The notes under the pieces: generated by a model
What the model was told of the DNA's origin: nothing
What the model saw: the letters and a program-made list of their open reading frames with translations, nothing else
Databases searched by the model: none
NCBI RefSeq assembly: GCF_900128505.1
Contig: NZ_LT669941.1
Span: 3,890,728 to 3,954,727, forward strand
Direction of reading: 5' to 3'
Source: Parabacteroides timonensis
Lineage (GTDB): Bacteria > Bacteroidota > Bacteroidia > Bacteroidales > Tannerellaceae
Length of the DNA: 64,000 nucleotides
Program-made: the position numbers and the translations under genes
Part shown: positions 54,157 through 62,508 of the stretch, in pieces
Numbering within the stretch: the first letter of the stretch is position 1
How the letters are laid out: the number at the start of each line of letters is the position of its first letter

Positions 54157-54182
54157 GAGGTAGCTCTGTAAAGGGTTACCTC
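54157..54182. other. Weak hairpin between FecR and SusC genes
   Basis: GAGGTA (54157-54162) and TACCTC (54177-54182) form a short stem with a 14 nt loop, in the 246 bp gap between the FecR stop and SusC start. It is the third locus with a hairpin at this position, though much weaker than those at 9903 and 30593. Confidence 0.25.
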
Positions 54183-54266
54183 TCTTCTTTTCTTTTATTC
54201 CTTCCTCATAGGCATTTTGTTAGATTAAACATTAGATTTATTTCTATATATGGTTAACAGACCCTG

Positions 54267-55259
54267 TTAAGGATCTCTTCTTTTCAGGAATACGGTATCA
54301 CCTTTATTCTCATACACTACAGGAGTAGTGAGGTTGATGATGTCGATAAAGTTTTCAAGACTGTTATTCCGAACAGTTCCTATATAACATTCTTTCTTTA
54401 ACGATTCGTCTTCTATATATATGGTCGTATTGTACAGACGGTTTATGATACCTGCAATCTCTTCCAAGGATTCACCGTCGAATGTAATTTCATTCTCCCG
54501 CCAAAGGGCTATATCCTTCATGTTATTATCTTCGTACTGCAGGAAATCGTGGGTCAACAGGTCGACTTTCACTGATTCATGCGGTTTGAGGATCGCTACA
54601 TGGTCTTCATAACTCACTCGAACGGAACCGTCAAACAGCGATGCAATAATTTTATTGTCATTTTTATATGAATTTATATTGAATGCAGTTCCCAGAGCTT
54701 CTACCTGCATACCTTTGATTTCCACAACAAAACGTTTAGCCGGATTTTTAGCAACTTCAAAATAAGCTTCCCCCACCAATGCCACATTCCGTTCTTTCAT
54801 ACCATAGTCTGCCGGATAGCTGATCTTCGTATCAGAGTTCAACCATACTTTCGTACTATCAGGCAAAGTAACGAAAGCCCGTTGTCCCTTCTCTGCCGAT
54901 ACCATGAAATTCTGTGTCGATAATTGTTTCTGCTTTTGATACATATTATAATTGACCAGGCTTAAAACAATGATAATGCAAGCCACCGCAACCCGTTGCC
55001 AGATTTTCCAGGAAAAACGCGAACGCAACGGAATGACTTTAGCTTGTTTTTTCTCTTCATCCAAACCACGATTCAACCGACGATACATACGTTCCTGTAC
55101 ATCTCTGGGCATTTCATCCGAACTATCTTTCCATGCTCTCTCGAAAAGTTTGAAAAACTCTTCCCGGGATGCACACTGCCGGAACCATTCCATTAACTGC
55201 CGATTTTCTTCTTCAGTGGTGGAACCTGCTATCAGACGGTGAAGTAATTCTATTCTCAT
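54267..55259 (-). CDS. FecR-family anti-sigma factor
   Basis: 330 aa. The N-terminal cytoplasmic region (about 1-85) carries LLHRLIAGSTTEEENRQLMEWF, typical of the sigma-binding domain. One membrane segment lies at about 90-107 (IWQRVAVACIIIVLSLVNY). The periplasmic FecR domain (about 125-225) includes FVTLPDSTKVWLNSDTKISYP and VEALGTAFNINSY. The DUF4974 domain is at about 250-325. It lies between the sigma gene (55396) and the STN-SusC (50709), the standard order, and should couple them. Confidence 0.92.
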   Translation of the reverse strand: MRIELLHRLIAGSTTEEENRQLMEWFRQCASREEFFKLFERAWKDSSDEMPRDVQERMYRRLNRGLDEEKKQAKVIPLRSRFSWKIWQRVAVACIIIVLSLVNYNMYQKQKQLSTQNFMVSAEKGQRAFVTLPDSTKVWLNSDTKISYPADYGMKERNVALVGEAYFEVAKNPAKRFVVEIKGMQVEALGTAFNINSYKNDNKIIASLFDGSVRVSYEDHVAILKPHESVKVDLLTHDFLQYEDNNMKDIALWRENEITFDGESLEEIAGIINRLYNTTIYIEDESLKKECYIGTVRNNSLENFIDIINLTTPVVYENKGDTVFLKRRDP

Positions 55260-55395
55260 TATTGATTCGTTTATATATAATAGTCTTCCAAGTGTGTCTA
55301 CTACTTAGTCGAAAGATAAAAAATGTTTGTGTTTAACTTTAATTTACATATTGGTCATAAATCTAAGGAAGCATTTAGAAAAGGAATATGTGCTT

Positions 55396-55956
55396 TTACA
55401 AGGAAAGATAAATAAGAAGGAAAGCCACAGCCTTATTGCCCAGCACTTTACGGAGTTCTTTCAAAGCCTGATAGATATGGGCTTCTACCGTACGTTCAGA
55501 TAAGGCTAATTTTTCTGCTATTTCGGTATGCGACAGATTTTCAAAACGGCTCATGATAAATACTTTCCGGCGCATTTCCGGAAATGAAGAAATGACATTA
55601 AAAATATACTCCCGCAATGAATCGGCTTCAATGGCATCTTCCTCTGAACTGGATATCAGTTTTATATCATTGAGCTCTTCGAGCGGTTGATTTTTACGAA
55701 GAGCTTCTTCTATATATTTATATGCTAAATTACGGGCGATAGTTGAAATATAAGCTTCAAAATTAAGCTCAGGTTGAATGTTCTCGCGTTTTTCCCAAAT
55801 AGTCAGGAAGAGTTCCTGCACAACATCCTCAGCAATATCAGAATCATTCAATAAATACAGAACGGTATTGTATACTTTTGGACTATACCGCCAATAGACG
55901 GAATTAAAAGCATCCCTGTCCCCTTCTTTAAGACGATATAAAAGTTCATTATCCAT
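55396..55956 (-). CDS. ECF RNA polymerase sigma factor
   Basis: 186 aa from the ATG at 55956; a GTG nine bases upstream (55965) would add three residues, but MDNELLYRLKEGDRDAF is the usual opening. Region 2 is at about 15-80 (FNSVYWRYSPKVYNTVLYLL; IAEDVVQELFLTIWEKRENI), region 4 at about 120-175 (EMRRKVFIMSRFENLSHTEIAEKLALSERTVEAHIYQAL; key part HTEIAEKLALSERTVEAHI). A hydrophobic tail KAVAFLLIYLSL ends the protein, a common trait of Bacteroidetes ECF sigmas. It should control the SusC/SusD/EEP locus downstream. A promoter-like box is at 56018. Confidence 0.93.
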   Translation of the reverse strand: MDNELLYRLKEGDRDAFNSVYWRYSPKVYNTVLYLLNDSDIAEDVVQELFLTIWEKRENIQPELNFEAYISTIARNLAYKYIEEALRKNQPLEELNDIKLISSSEEDAIEADSLREYIFNVISSFPEMRRKVFIMSRFENLSHTEIAEKLALSERTVEAHIYQALKELRKVLGNKAVAFLLIYLSL

Positions 55957-55979
55957 ACTTATCACAATCTCCCTCCATT

Positions 55980-55999
55980 AAACATAAATTCTTATGTTT
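55980..55999. promoter_or_regulatory. Small palindrome in the leader of the sigma gene
   Basis: AAACATAA (55980-55987) and TTATGTTT (55992-55999) are perfect 8 bp arms with a 4 nt centre. It lies between the TATCTTTG box at 56018-56025 and the sigma start codon, so it would be in the 5' leader or act as an operator. Confidence 0.3.
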
Positions 56000-56017
56000 C
56001 TTCCTGAAATAAAGCAC

Positions 56018-56025
56018 CAAAGATA
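56018..56025 (-). promoter_or_regulatory. -7 box (TATCTTTG) for the sigma gene
   Basis: The minus strand reads TATCTTTG, identical to the boxes at 4448 and 47782. A TTTG is present at 56040-56043 but is closer than the usual -33 spacing. The start codon is about 60 nt downstream. Confidence 0.45.
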
Positions 56026-56161
56026 ACAATTTTATCCTCCAAAGAAAAATACAAAAGCTCAAGAAACATATTACAACCCGAAGCAACAATAAATGTGTCA
56101 CTCCGGGTCGATATGCACTTACAGCCAATTCATACAAACAGGCAGTAATAATTTGTAAAAA

Positions 56162-59100
56162 TCAAAACAAACGAACGATCAGCTCAAAATTAGAATCACG
56201 GAAAGAAGATTCCCATGGTGTCGTATCCGTCTGTTTCTTCCGTGACTTGAGCATTTCTGCAGCTTTCTCTTTTTCACCACGGTAAATAGCGGTACACCAC
56301 TCTGCTATACGATTTCCCGGGAAGTCCGTACTCCAGGAAGTAACCATACGATTAGCCTCCGACTCTTTACCCAACTCACGTAAAGCCAAAGCACTTAACA
56401 GGTTTCCGGAATCGAAATAAGAATGGGATGTCTGATAACCGGCAACGGCAGATAACAGCACAGAAGCCTTCTGTCCATCTCCTTGTCCGGTAACAGCCTT
56501 TGCTTCCAGATAATCTTCCAGACGGCTGTCGATCATATTATCGTAAGGTTTACCTACACCTAAGTTCTCCGGCCATTCTTTCGACGCTTCTACACTTTTC
56601 ATCACCTGTTTATAATTCTTGCTTCTCAGTTGTTCCATCGCCCGGTACAAATTGGCCTCACGATAAACTGCACGTCCTGCATACGAACCTTCATTCGGTA
56701 ACACCTGTATTTTACTTAACAAAGAAATACATGGCTGATATTGGCCCGTTTCACATAATGCTTTTGCATACTTCAAGCCAATATAATAGTTCGAAGGATA
56801 TTTTTTAATATATTTCTTTCCGATTTCAACAGCCTGTTGCCATTGATTATTGGAGATATAAAAGTTGATCAAAGCAAATCCGGTGCGCCACGATTCATCT
56901 ACCTGCTCTGCCTTTAACAAATCCGTCAACCGGGATTCACCCTCTTTTAAAGAAGCACGACTCAGATAAAACGGTGCATAATTCGCTCCGCTACACCCCT
57001 CAAACAGTACCAATGCTTTCGCTTTATCCTGATTAGCCCAATAAATCAAACCTTCATAATAGCTGATTTTCCAGTCTGGCCGAACCGTCTTTGCCCACTC
57101 CAACGCTTTTAAAGAAGTGGGACGAAAAGGAAATACAGCTTCCGGAGACTGAGCGTTTGCCTTTTCTAACGCAATCATGCTTCCGGCCTCATCTCCACTC
57201 TTATGCAATAGCCAGGCTTTTTTATAACCTGCAATCGGATAATTTTCTGCAAAAGAGAATAAGCTCAGGGCCTCTTCATTACAACCTACTGTTTCATACC
57301 ATTCTGCCAATTCCATATAAGTCTCGAAAGGAAGCTCGTTACGAATCAGAGATCCGAAGTCTTTTTCATCCATTCTGTTCAGCAGGTAATTCTCAAAACG
57401 TGCGGCATGATATAACGGAAGGTCTTCCAACAACGGATCGATAATAGCCTTCGCCTTATCCGGCTGACCGGTTTTACGATAAACCACCATTAGAACATGA
57501 TCGGCACTCAGATTCATACGATTGAACTCTTTACTTCTCAAGGCATAATGTTCGGCTTTCGACCAGTCATTATCCATCAGGTACATTTCTGCCAACTTCT
57601 CATAAGCTGCACTACGGACATCCATCGAATAAGAGGCTACCGAAAAACCGTCTTTGGCATCCGTTTTATTTCCCAATGCCATGTTGCATAAACCATACAG
57701 ATAGTTTGCTTTCCCTTCATACGCATTAATACTCAACGCGGTTTTACAACGGGAAAGAGCTTCCTCATAACGAGCCTGGCGATAATAAAGAGAAGACAAA
57801 CCAGTCAAGGCGGGCAGGAAATAAGGATCTTTCTCCAGTGAGGACAATAAATATTTCTCCGCTTTATCAAGTACTTTCTGGTTCATCCATTGCTCTCCCT
57901 GGGTGTAAAGACCATACACGGAATTCCAATCGAAATCGGCAGGTGTTAGTTTAGGGCGGCTCGTTATATTATCTAAAGGAACCTCTGAATAGACCAACAG
58001 GTTCTCACCTACCACTACTTTCAGTTTACCGGAAGCAACACTCTCATTCAACGGAATAGAATCTTTCCATGTTTCAAGCACTCCGCAGTTAAGAGCGAAA
58101 GAACCCACTTCTTTTTCTCCTTCATAAAGCTTTACAGTCGTAGAGAGTTCTTGCAGAGGAGAAAAATACAATTTTAGGAAACCTTCTTCGCGCAATACAT
58201 TCAGGGCACCGATACGACCAGCTTTCGAGACTCCTTTTATTCCTTTTACCGGGAACCAGTACTCAGTCCATTGATCCGTTGCCTGCGGACCGAACGCTGT
58301 ATGTTTATACGGAGTAAAGCCACTGTTAGAAGCAGGTTGGTTATACATACGCCCAGATTGCAGTTCGATATACTGACCGTCGGTATCCGTCAACAAATCT
58401 TCCCAGATACCTCCCTCTCGGGAAAGACCCCAAAGAAAAATCTTCATTCCCAGTTTCTCGTCATAATCCGCATGATGGATGGAGCCGAAATCGTTATCAT
58501 GCCAGTAAGCACCGTAGAAATCGTTATACTTCCCTACGATATGATACGATTTGGAATTACCGAAGTCGTTCTTTTCATACCAGGAGATGTCGCGGCCCTG
58601 TTCATCCAAAGGGAAAGAATGGAGTTCGCCGCCGTGTCCGATATAATTGGTTCCGGGATAGCAGAACTCTGCATTTCCCGCTGCCGGATAGCCTGCGTTC
58701 ATCCACTGATAGTAAGGCTGGTCGATGGATGAACCGTTATGCCAGGTTGTTGTTGTCGTAAAGTAAGCCTTATCTTTCGGCAGATTCACCTCTACGGTCC
58801 ACAGTGTCCGGGTAACCAGTTCATAAGAAGAGACATAACAACTCACGCTTCCGTCCGGTTTCTGTCGGGTCACATAGTCGACCGGCGTACTGGAAGTCGG
58901 TGCATGACCGATAATACCGAAGTTGAACTCGATACCGCCTGATGTCCACGGACCACGCATCGCAATATCACGGAACTTCACGACATGGTTGTTGTAGATA
59001 AACTCCTTTCCGGTCGTTTTATCTACGGCTCCCCATATTTTTCCACCTATCTCGGGGAAGAGAGTCAGTTTGATATAATCATTTTCAAGAGAGACTACTT

Positions 59101-59305
59101 TCCATTGCTTGTCGGTTCCTTTAGCAGAAAAACCATCGAAACGGAAATAAGGATAGAACAGATCGGAGGGATCCGCCACCGGATCAGGATCAGAGAACGG
59201 ATAGGTTTTAACTGTTTGTACACTTTCGGTAACTGTCGCCTGTTGCTGTGCGGACAAAGGTTGCAATAGTGCGCTGGCACAAAGAAGGAGTATACTTTTT
59301 TTCAT
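56162..59305 (-). CDS. Secreted DUF5107 and TPR-repeat protein (copy 2)
   Basis: 1047 aa from the ATG at 59305; the longer frame to 59314 would start at TTG. Signal peptide about 1-20. Domain order matches copy 1 at 16638: DUF5107 (about 35-330, ENDYIKLTLFPEIGGKIWG), beta-sandwich, TPR-like helices (about 455-640) and a helical tail. The DUF5107 part differs from copy 1 at only a few residues (for example WHNGS for WHNSS, ISWYE for ISCYE), and long stretches of DNA match even at silent sites. The part around residues 630-720 is much more divergent. It follows the DUF6067 gene at 59494. No function is established; presence in two glycan loci suggests a general accessory or hydrolytic role. Confidence 0.85.
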   Translation of the reverse strand: MKKSILLLCASALLQPLSAQQQATVTESVQTVKTYPFSDPDPVADPSDLFYPYFRFDGFSAKGTDKQWKVVSLENDYIKLTLFPEIGGKIWGAVDKTTGKEFIYNNHVVKFRDIAMRGPWTSGGIEFNFGIIGHAPTSSTPVDYVTRQKPDGSVSCYVSSYELVTRTLWTVEVNLPKDKAYFTTTTTWHNGSSIDQPYYQWMNAGYPAAGNAEFCYPGTNYIGHGGELHSFPLDEQGRDISWYEKNDFGNSKSYHIVGKYNDFYGAYWHDNDFGSIHHADYDEKLGMKIFLWGLSREGGIWEDLLTDTDGQYIELQSGRMYNQPASNSGFTPYKHTAFGPQATDQWTEYWFPVKGIKGVSKAGRIGALNVLREEGFLKLYFSPLQELSTTVKLYEGEKEVGSFALNCGVLETWKDSIPLNESVASGKLKVVVGENLLVYSEVPLDNITSRPKLTPADFDWNSVYGLYTQGEQWMNQKVLDKAEKYLLSSLEKDPYFLPALTGLSSLYYRQARYEEALSRCKTALSINAYEGKANYLYGLCNMALGNKTDAKDGFSVASYSMDVRSAAYEKLAEMYLMDNDWSKAEHYALRSKEFNRMNLSADHVLMVVYRKTGQPDKAKAIIDPLLEDLPLYHAARFENYLLNRMDEKDFGSLIRNELPFETYMELAEWYETVGCNEEALSLFSFAENYPIAGYKKAWLLHKSGDEAGSMIALEKANAQSPEAVFPFRPTSLKALEWAKTVRPDWKISYYEGLIYWANQDKAKALVLFEGCSGANYAPFYLSRASLKEGESRLTDLLKAEQVDESWRTGFALINFYISNNQWQQAVEIGKKYIKKYPSNYYIGLKYAKALCETGQYQPCISLLSKIQVLPNEGSYAGRAVYREANLYRAMEQLRSKNYKQVMKSVEASKEWPENLGVGKPYDNMIDSRLEDYLEAKAVTGQGDGQKASVLLSAVAGYQTSHSYFDSGNLLSALALRELGKESEANRMVTSWSTDFPGNRIAEWCTAIYRGEKEKAAEMLKSRKKQTDTTPWESSFRDSNFELIVRLF

Positions 59306-59354
59306 GGTAATCAATTTATATAAATCAAAACTTTTAAGAAGATCTATAAAGACA

Positions 59355-59414
59355 GAAAAGGAAGTTCTTCTCTAATATCCCACAAACAGGATCAGAATAA
59401 AGATCTTCCTTTTC
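59355..59414. promoter_or_regulatory. Inverted repeats upstream of DUF5107 copy 2
   Basis: GAAAAGGAAG (59355-59364) faces CTTCCTTTTC (59405-59414), and GAAGATCT at 59338-59345 is complementary to AGATCTTC at 59401-59408. The right-hand parts overlap, so two alternative hairpins are possible. The sequence differs from the nested repeats ahead of copy 1, so the two paralogues appear to have different control regions. Confidence 0.4.
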
Positions 59415-59493
59415 CTTTCTTTTTCATAGTATTCTTGATAAAGATCCAAACAAGGTTATCATCACTCTACTACTGGATTGATTAGGCTGAAGT

Positions 59494-62487
59494 CTATTGT
59501 CTTTTTGATAAAACCAGCAACCAACCCTCTTTACTTTTTACAAGAATCCTGTCATTCAGTTTAAAAGTAGAAGCCTGCTGAAAATCTTTTACAAACGGAG
59601 CTTCTAACGAAACGGTTGCTTCATCTATACCTAAAGCCTTCCAATCAAAAGTCAGATAAATACTTTTCTCCTGATTTGAGAAGTTTCCAATCGATATCAG
59701 AACCTTATCAGACTTTACATAAGCCGTAGCTTTCACTTCCGGATCCGAAGTCCTGACAGGACAAGCTTCATCCCAGTAACCAAGCATCTTTGCATCTTCT
59801 ATGCCAAACGATTTCCACAAATCCCAAACCGGAGTCGGTGAATATTTTCCGTAAGAATGACGTGCAGTTGTTCCGTACACCATACCCAGGAAACGGTTAC
59901 CACCATCCTGTAACATCTCACTCATTACACCGAACGGAATACCGGAGAAAGTTACGAACCATTCATCCGGATGCATTTCGTTGTACTTGAAGCTCTCACC
60001 AAACCACAACCGGTCTACATATGGGAAAAAGCCTGTATACTGATTTGCGGGGCCAACGGAATACCATGTATTGGAATGTAAATCTATCAAAGCCCCCGGA
60101 TGATATTGATTCATTATCTTCCGCATACGCTTCATCACCGGACGGTCGAATGAAACGTCATCCATATAAATTCCATCCAGATCATAGTTCTCAAACATCC
60201 AACGCAACCCCTCCAGATAATAGTTGATCCAACGGGAAAAACCATTCAATACCAAAGCTGCATCCGAAGTCTCATTAGGCATTTCCGAATACCAGGCTGC
60301 CCGATAATCATCAATCAAATGTTCACAGTGCCAAGGTAAACCATATCCCGGACCAGAAACAAATATCTCATGTTTCAAACTTTTCAGAGCATAGATCTCC
60401 TGTACATAATTCGTCAATTCACGAATGGTATAATATAACTTGACCTTTCGTCCGAACTCATGCTCGTGTTTGATAAATCCAATCAACGAATCCCGTACGA
60501 TAAACGGATAATTAATAACCGGATTCAAAGGTTTTGCATGATGAATATTAATGATATTCGCACCCTCCTCGGCCGCTTTATCGAATCCGGTATGTTCCGC
60601 ATGATAATAGCGTTCAGAAAAATGCTTCGCAGGCTCCAATGGTTTAAGCGGTGTAATCAATAAAGCAAATTCGTAACTCCGAGGTTGTACCGACAAAGTA
60701 TCGACACCTGTACTTGCCACAACCTTAGCGCTTTGTCCTTTAGCTCCTGATATCTGAACAGTACCTTTTCCATGATTCGACCAGGCTCTGGGTGCTGCCG
60801 GTTTGTAGTCATTCAACAGAGGACCATGATAACTTCCCCCTCTATACTCTACGTGTAAACCTGCTTTCGCATTTCCCATCCAATAGCTATCCCATGGACC
60901 TTCCCAATTCCATTGATAGGATACTGGCCGGAAGCCTCCGCCAAAACCTGTACCCATAAAATACTCCGAAGCATAAGGTGTATAGTCGGTTTCCAAACGT
61001 ATATCCTTCACGACCATATCTTGTTCTGCAGAAACTTGTAAATCATAATGGACATATCCGTCATACTCCATAGAAGCATGGTTCGTAAAATGGATACCAT
61101 CTTTAGAATAAGAGGACATCCAGGAAACCAGGCCATTTGCATCTTTCTTCAAAACAGCGTCCGTCGCATCAAAAGAAACAGATCCTTTATTTGTAACGAT
61201 AACGAAACGGAATGGCTTTGCCAAAACCTGTTCGCCATTGATTTGGATAGAAGCAGGCAAGCCGTTAGATGCTATCTGTAACGTTTTATCTGTGGCCTGA
61301 ATTCTGTCGCCATCGACCTTCATTGCCTGATAAGGAGTAACCGGTTCGTTATCTTCACCGATCCTGGAATTCAGCCATCTCAACCTGGCATGTCTCCAAA
61401 GATCACCATCTCCTTTATCTGCCAGGATCTCTCCCGTAACAGTTATCTCAACCGGAATTACTTTTGAAGCAACCCCTTTAGCTGAAAAATCGACAGTTCC
61501 ACGATAAACCCCGGCTTTTGCATCTTCAGGAATCTGAACTCCACACCAAAGAGCCTGAATATCTCCCTTTGGCACATGAATATTAAAAGTGATCGGTTTC
61601 CCATCCCAGTTAATGCCTTCCTGGTTAAAACAAGTAATCTCTTCTTTAGCAATCATGGCAGAACCATTTGTCAAATCGCTGAATGAAAGCCTGACGTCAT
61701 TCAATTCTTCACGAGCTGCCCAAACTCCAATCTGCCAAACATAATATTCATTTCGTAAAGCAACACCAGCAAATGATCCGGCAGGTCCGTTTTTCACCCA
61801 ACGAACAGGTAGCTGGTGAGGTAAACGAATCGGAAAAGCCCTATCTTCGGGGAACAGGATCGGAGTTTCCGGATGCTGTTTCAATAAACTATTCGTTTCA
61901 GCGACCGTTGCAATAATTCCCATTGGAGTAAATGCATCGAATTTAGAACGACTTTCAAAACGAAGTACCTCTGCTTCAGGCAGATCTCCCGATAATGCGG
62001 ACTTCCATGCATTATCCGCTTCATAAACCGGAGGCAGATAGTCATTCCAAGGTTTACCATAACGGGCATCTCCCCATCCTTTTCTATATTTATAAGGCAA
62101 ATAATAAATATAATAAAGTCCTTTTCCCGATACAGGCTCGAAAGTAACCGTACCAGACTCCGAAGAAAAGTCCGACACTTCTACATTCTTGATCTCCTGA
62201 CCGGTCTGCGCATCAACAACTACAATCTTTTTGGTTTCAGGACGTAAATCCGGGCGACGCCATGGTAATACAGCCTTAACCGCTGTATTACCATTTATAT
62301 CGGAAACCTGCACTACTGCTCTGTGATTACCTTGCATATCAGCTCTCCACATAGTATCCGCCACCGTGAAAGGTATTCCATCCGGGGCAAACGGAAGATA
62401 CTGACTATCGCCATTCAGAGTTTCCGTTTTTGGGGAACAAGACAACAAACATAAGAACAGTCCTGCATATCCTATATATTTTTTCAT
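59494..62487 (-). CDS. DUF6067-type putative glycoside hydrolase lipoprotein (copy 2)
   Basis: 997 aa. Lipoprotein signal ending LLSC (Cys17). The layout follows copy 1 at 32364: beta-rich N-terminal half (MQGNHRAVVQVSDINGNTAV; YYVWQIGVWAAREELNDVRL), then a TIM-barrel-like half with GANIINIHHAKPLNPVINYPF, LYYTIRELTNYVQEIY, GIYMDDVSFDRPVMKRMRK (paired Asp) and GALIDLHSNTWYSVG, then a short C-terminal beta-domain. Identity to copy 1 is moderate, well below that of the DUF5107 pair, so this is an older duplication or separate acquisition. Anchoring by lipid, against a soluble signal in copy 1, suggests a different location. It starts 21 nt after the SusD stop. Confidence 0.8.
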   Translation of the reverse strand: MKKYIGYAGLFLCLLSCSPKTETLNGDSQYLPFAPDGIPFTVADTMWRADMQGNHRAVVQVSDINGNTAVKAVLPWRRPDLRPETKKIVVVDAQTGQEIKNVEVSDFSSESGTVTFEPVSGKGLYYIYYLPYKYRKGWGDARYGKPWNDYLPPVYEADNAWKSALSGDLPEAEVLRFESRSKFDAFTPMGIIATVAETNSLLKQHPETPILFPEDRAFPIRLPHQLPVRWVKNGPAGSFAGVALRNEYYVWQIGVWAAREELNDVRLSFSDLTNGSAMIAKEEITCFNQEGINWDGKPITFNIHVPKGDIQALWCGVQIPEDAKAGVYRGTVDFSAKGVASKVIPVEITVTGEILADKGDGDLWRHARLRWLNSRIGEDNEPVTPYQAMKVDGDRIQATDKTLQIASNGLPASIQINGEQVLAKPFRFVIVTNKGSVSFDATDAVLKKDANGLVSWMSSYSKDGIHFTNHASMEYDGYVHYDLQVSAEQDMVVKDIRLETDYTPYASEYFMGTGFGGGFRPVSYQWNWEGPWDSYWMGNAKAGLHVEYRGGSYHGPLLNDYKPAAPRAWSNHGKGTVQISGAKGQSAKVVASTGVDTLSVQPRSYEFALLITPLKPLEPAKHFSERYYHAEHTGFDKAAEEGANIINIHHAKPLNPVINYPFIVRDSLIGFIKHEHEFGRKVKLYYTIRELTNYVQEIYALKSLKHEIFVSGPGYGLPWHCEHLIDDYRAAWYSEMPNETSDAALVLNGFSRWINYYLEGLRWMFENYDLDGIYMDDVSFDRPVMKRMRKIMNQYHPGALIDLHSNTWYSVGPANQYTGFFPYVDRLWFGESFKYNEMHPDEWFVTFSGIPFGVMSEMLQDGGNRFLGMVYGTTARHSYGKYSPTPVWDLWKSFGIEDAKMLGYWDEACPVRTSDPEVKATAYVKSDKVLISIGNFSNQEKSIYLTFDWKALGIDEATVSLEAPFVKDFQQASTFKLNDRILVKSKEGWLLVLSKRQ

Positions 62488-62508
62488 CGATTCATCATTG
62501 ATTACAAA

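Noticed and set aside
55949..56137. 62-codon minus-strand ORF overlapping the start of the sigma gene
   Set aside because: It overlaps the real sigma frame and the promoter-like box, has no family resemblance and lies mostly in A+T-rich leader sequence.
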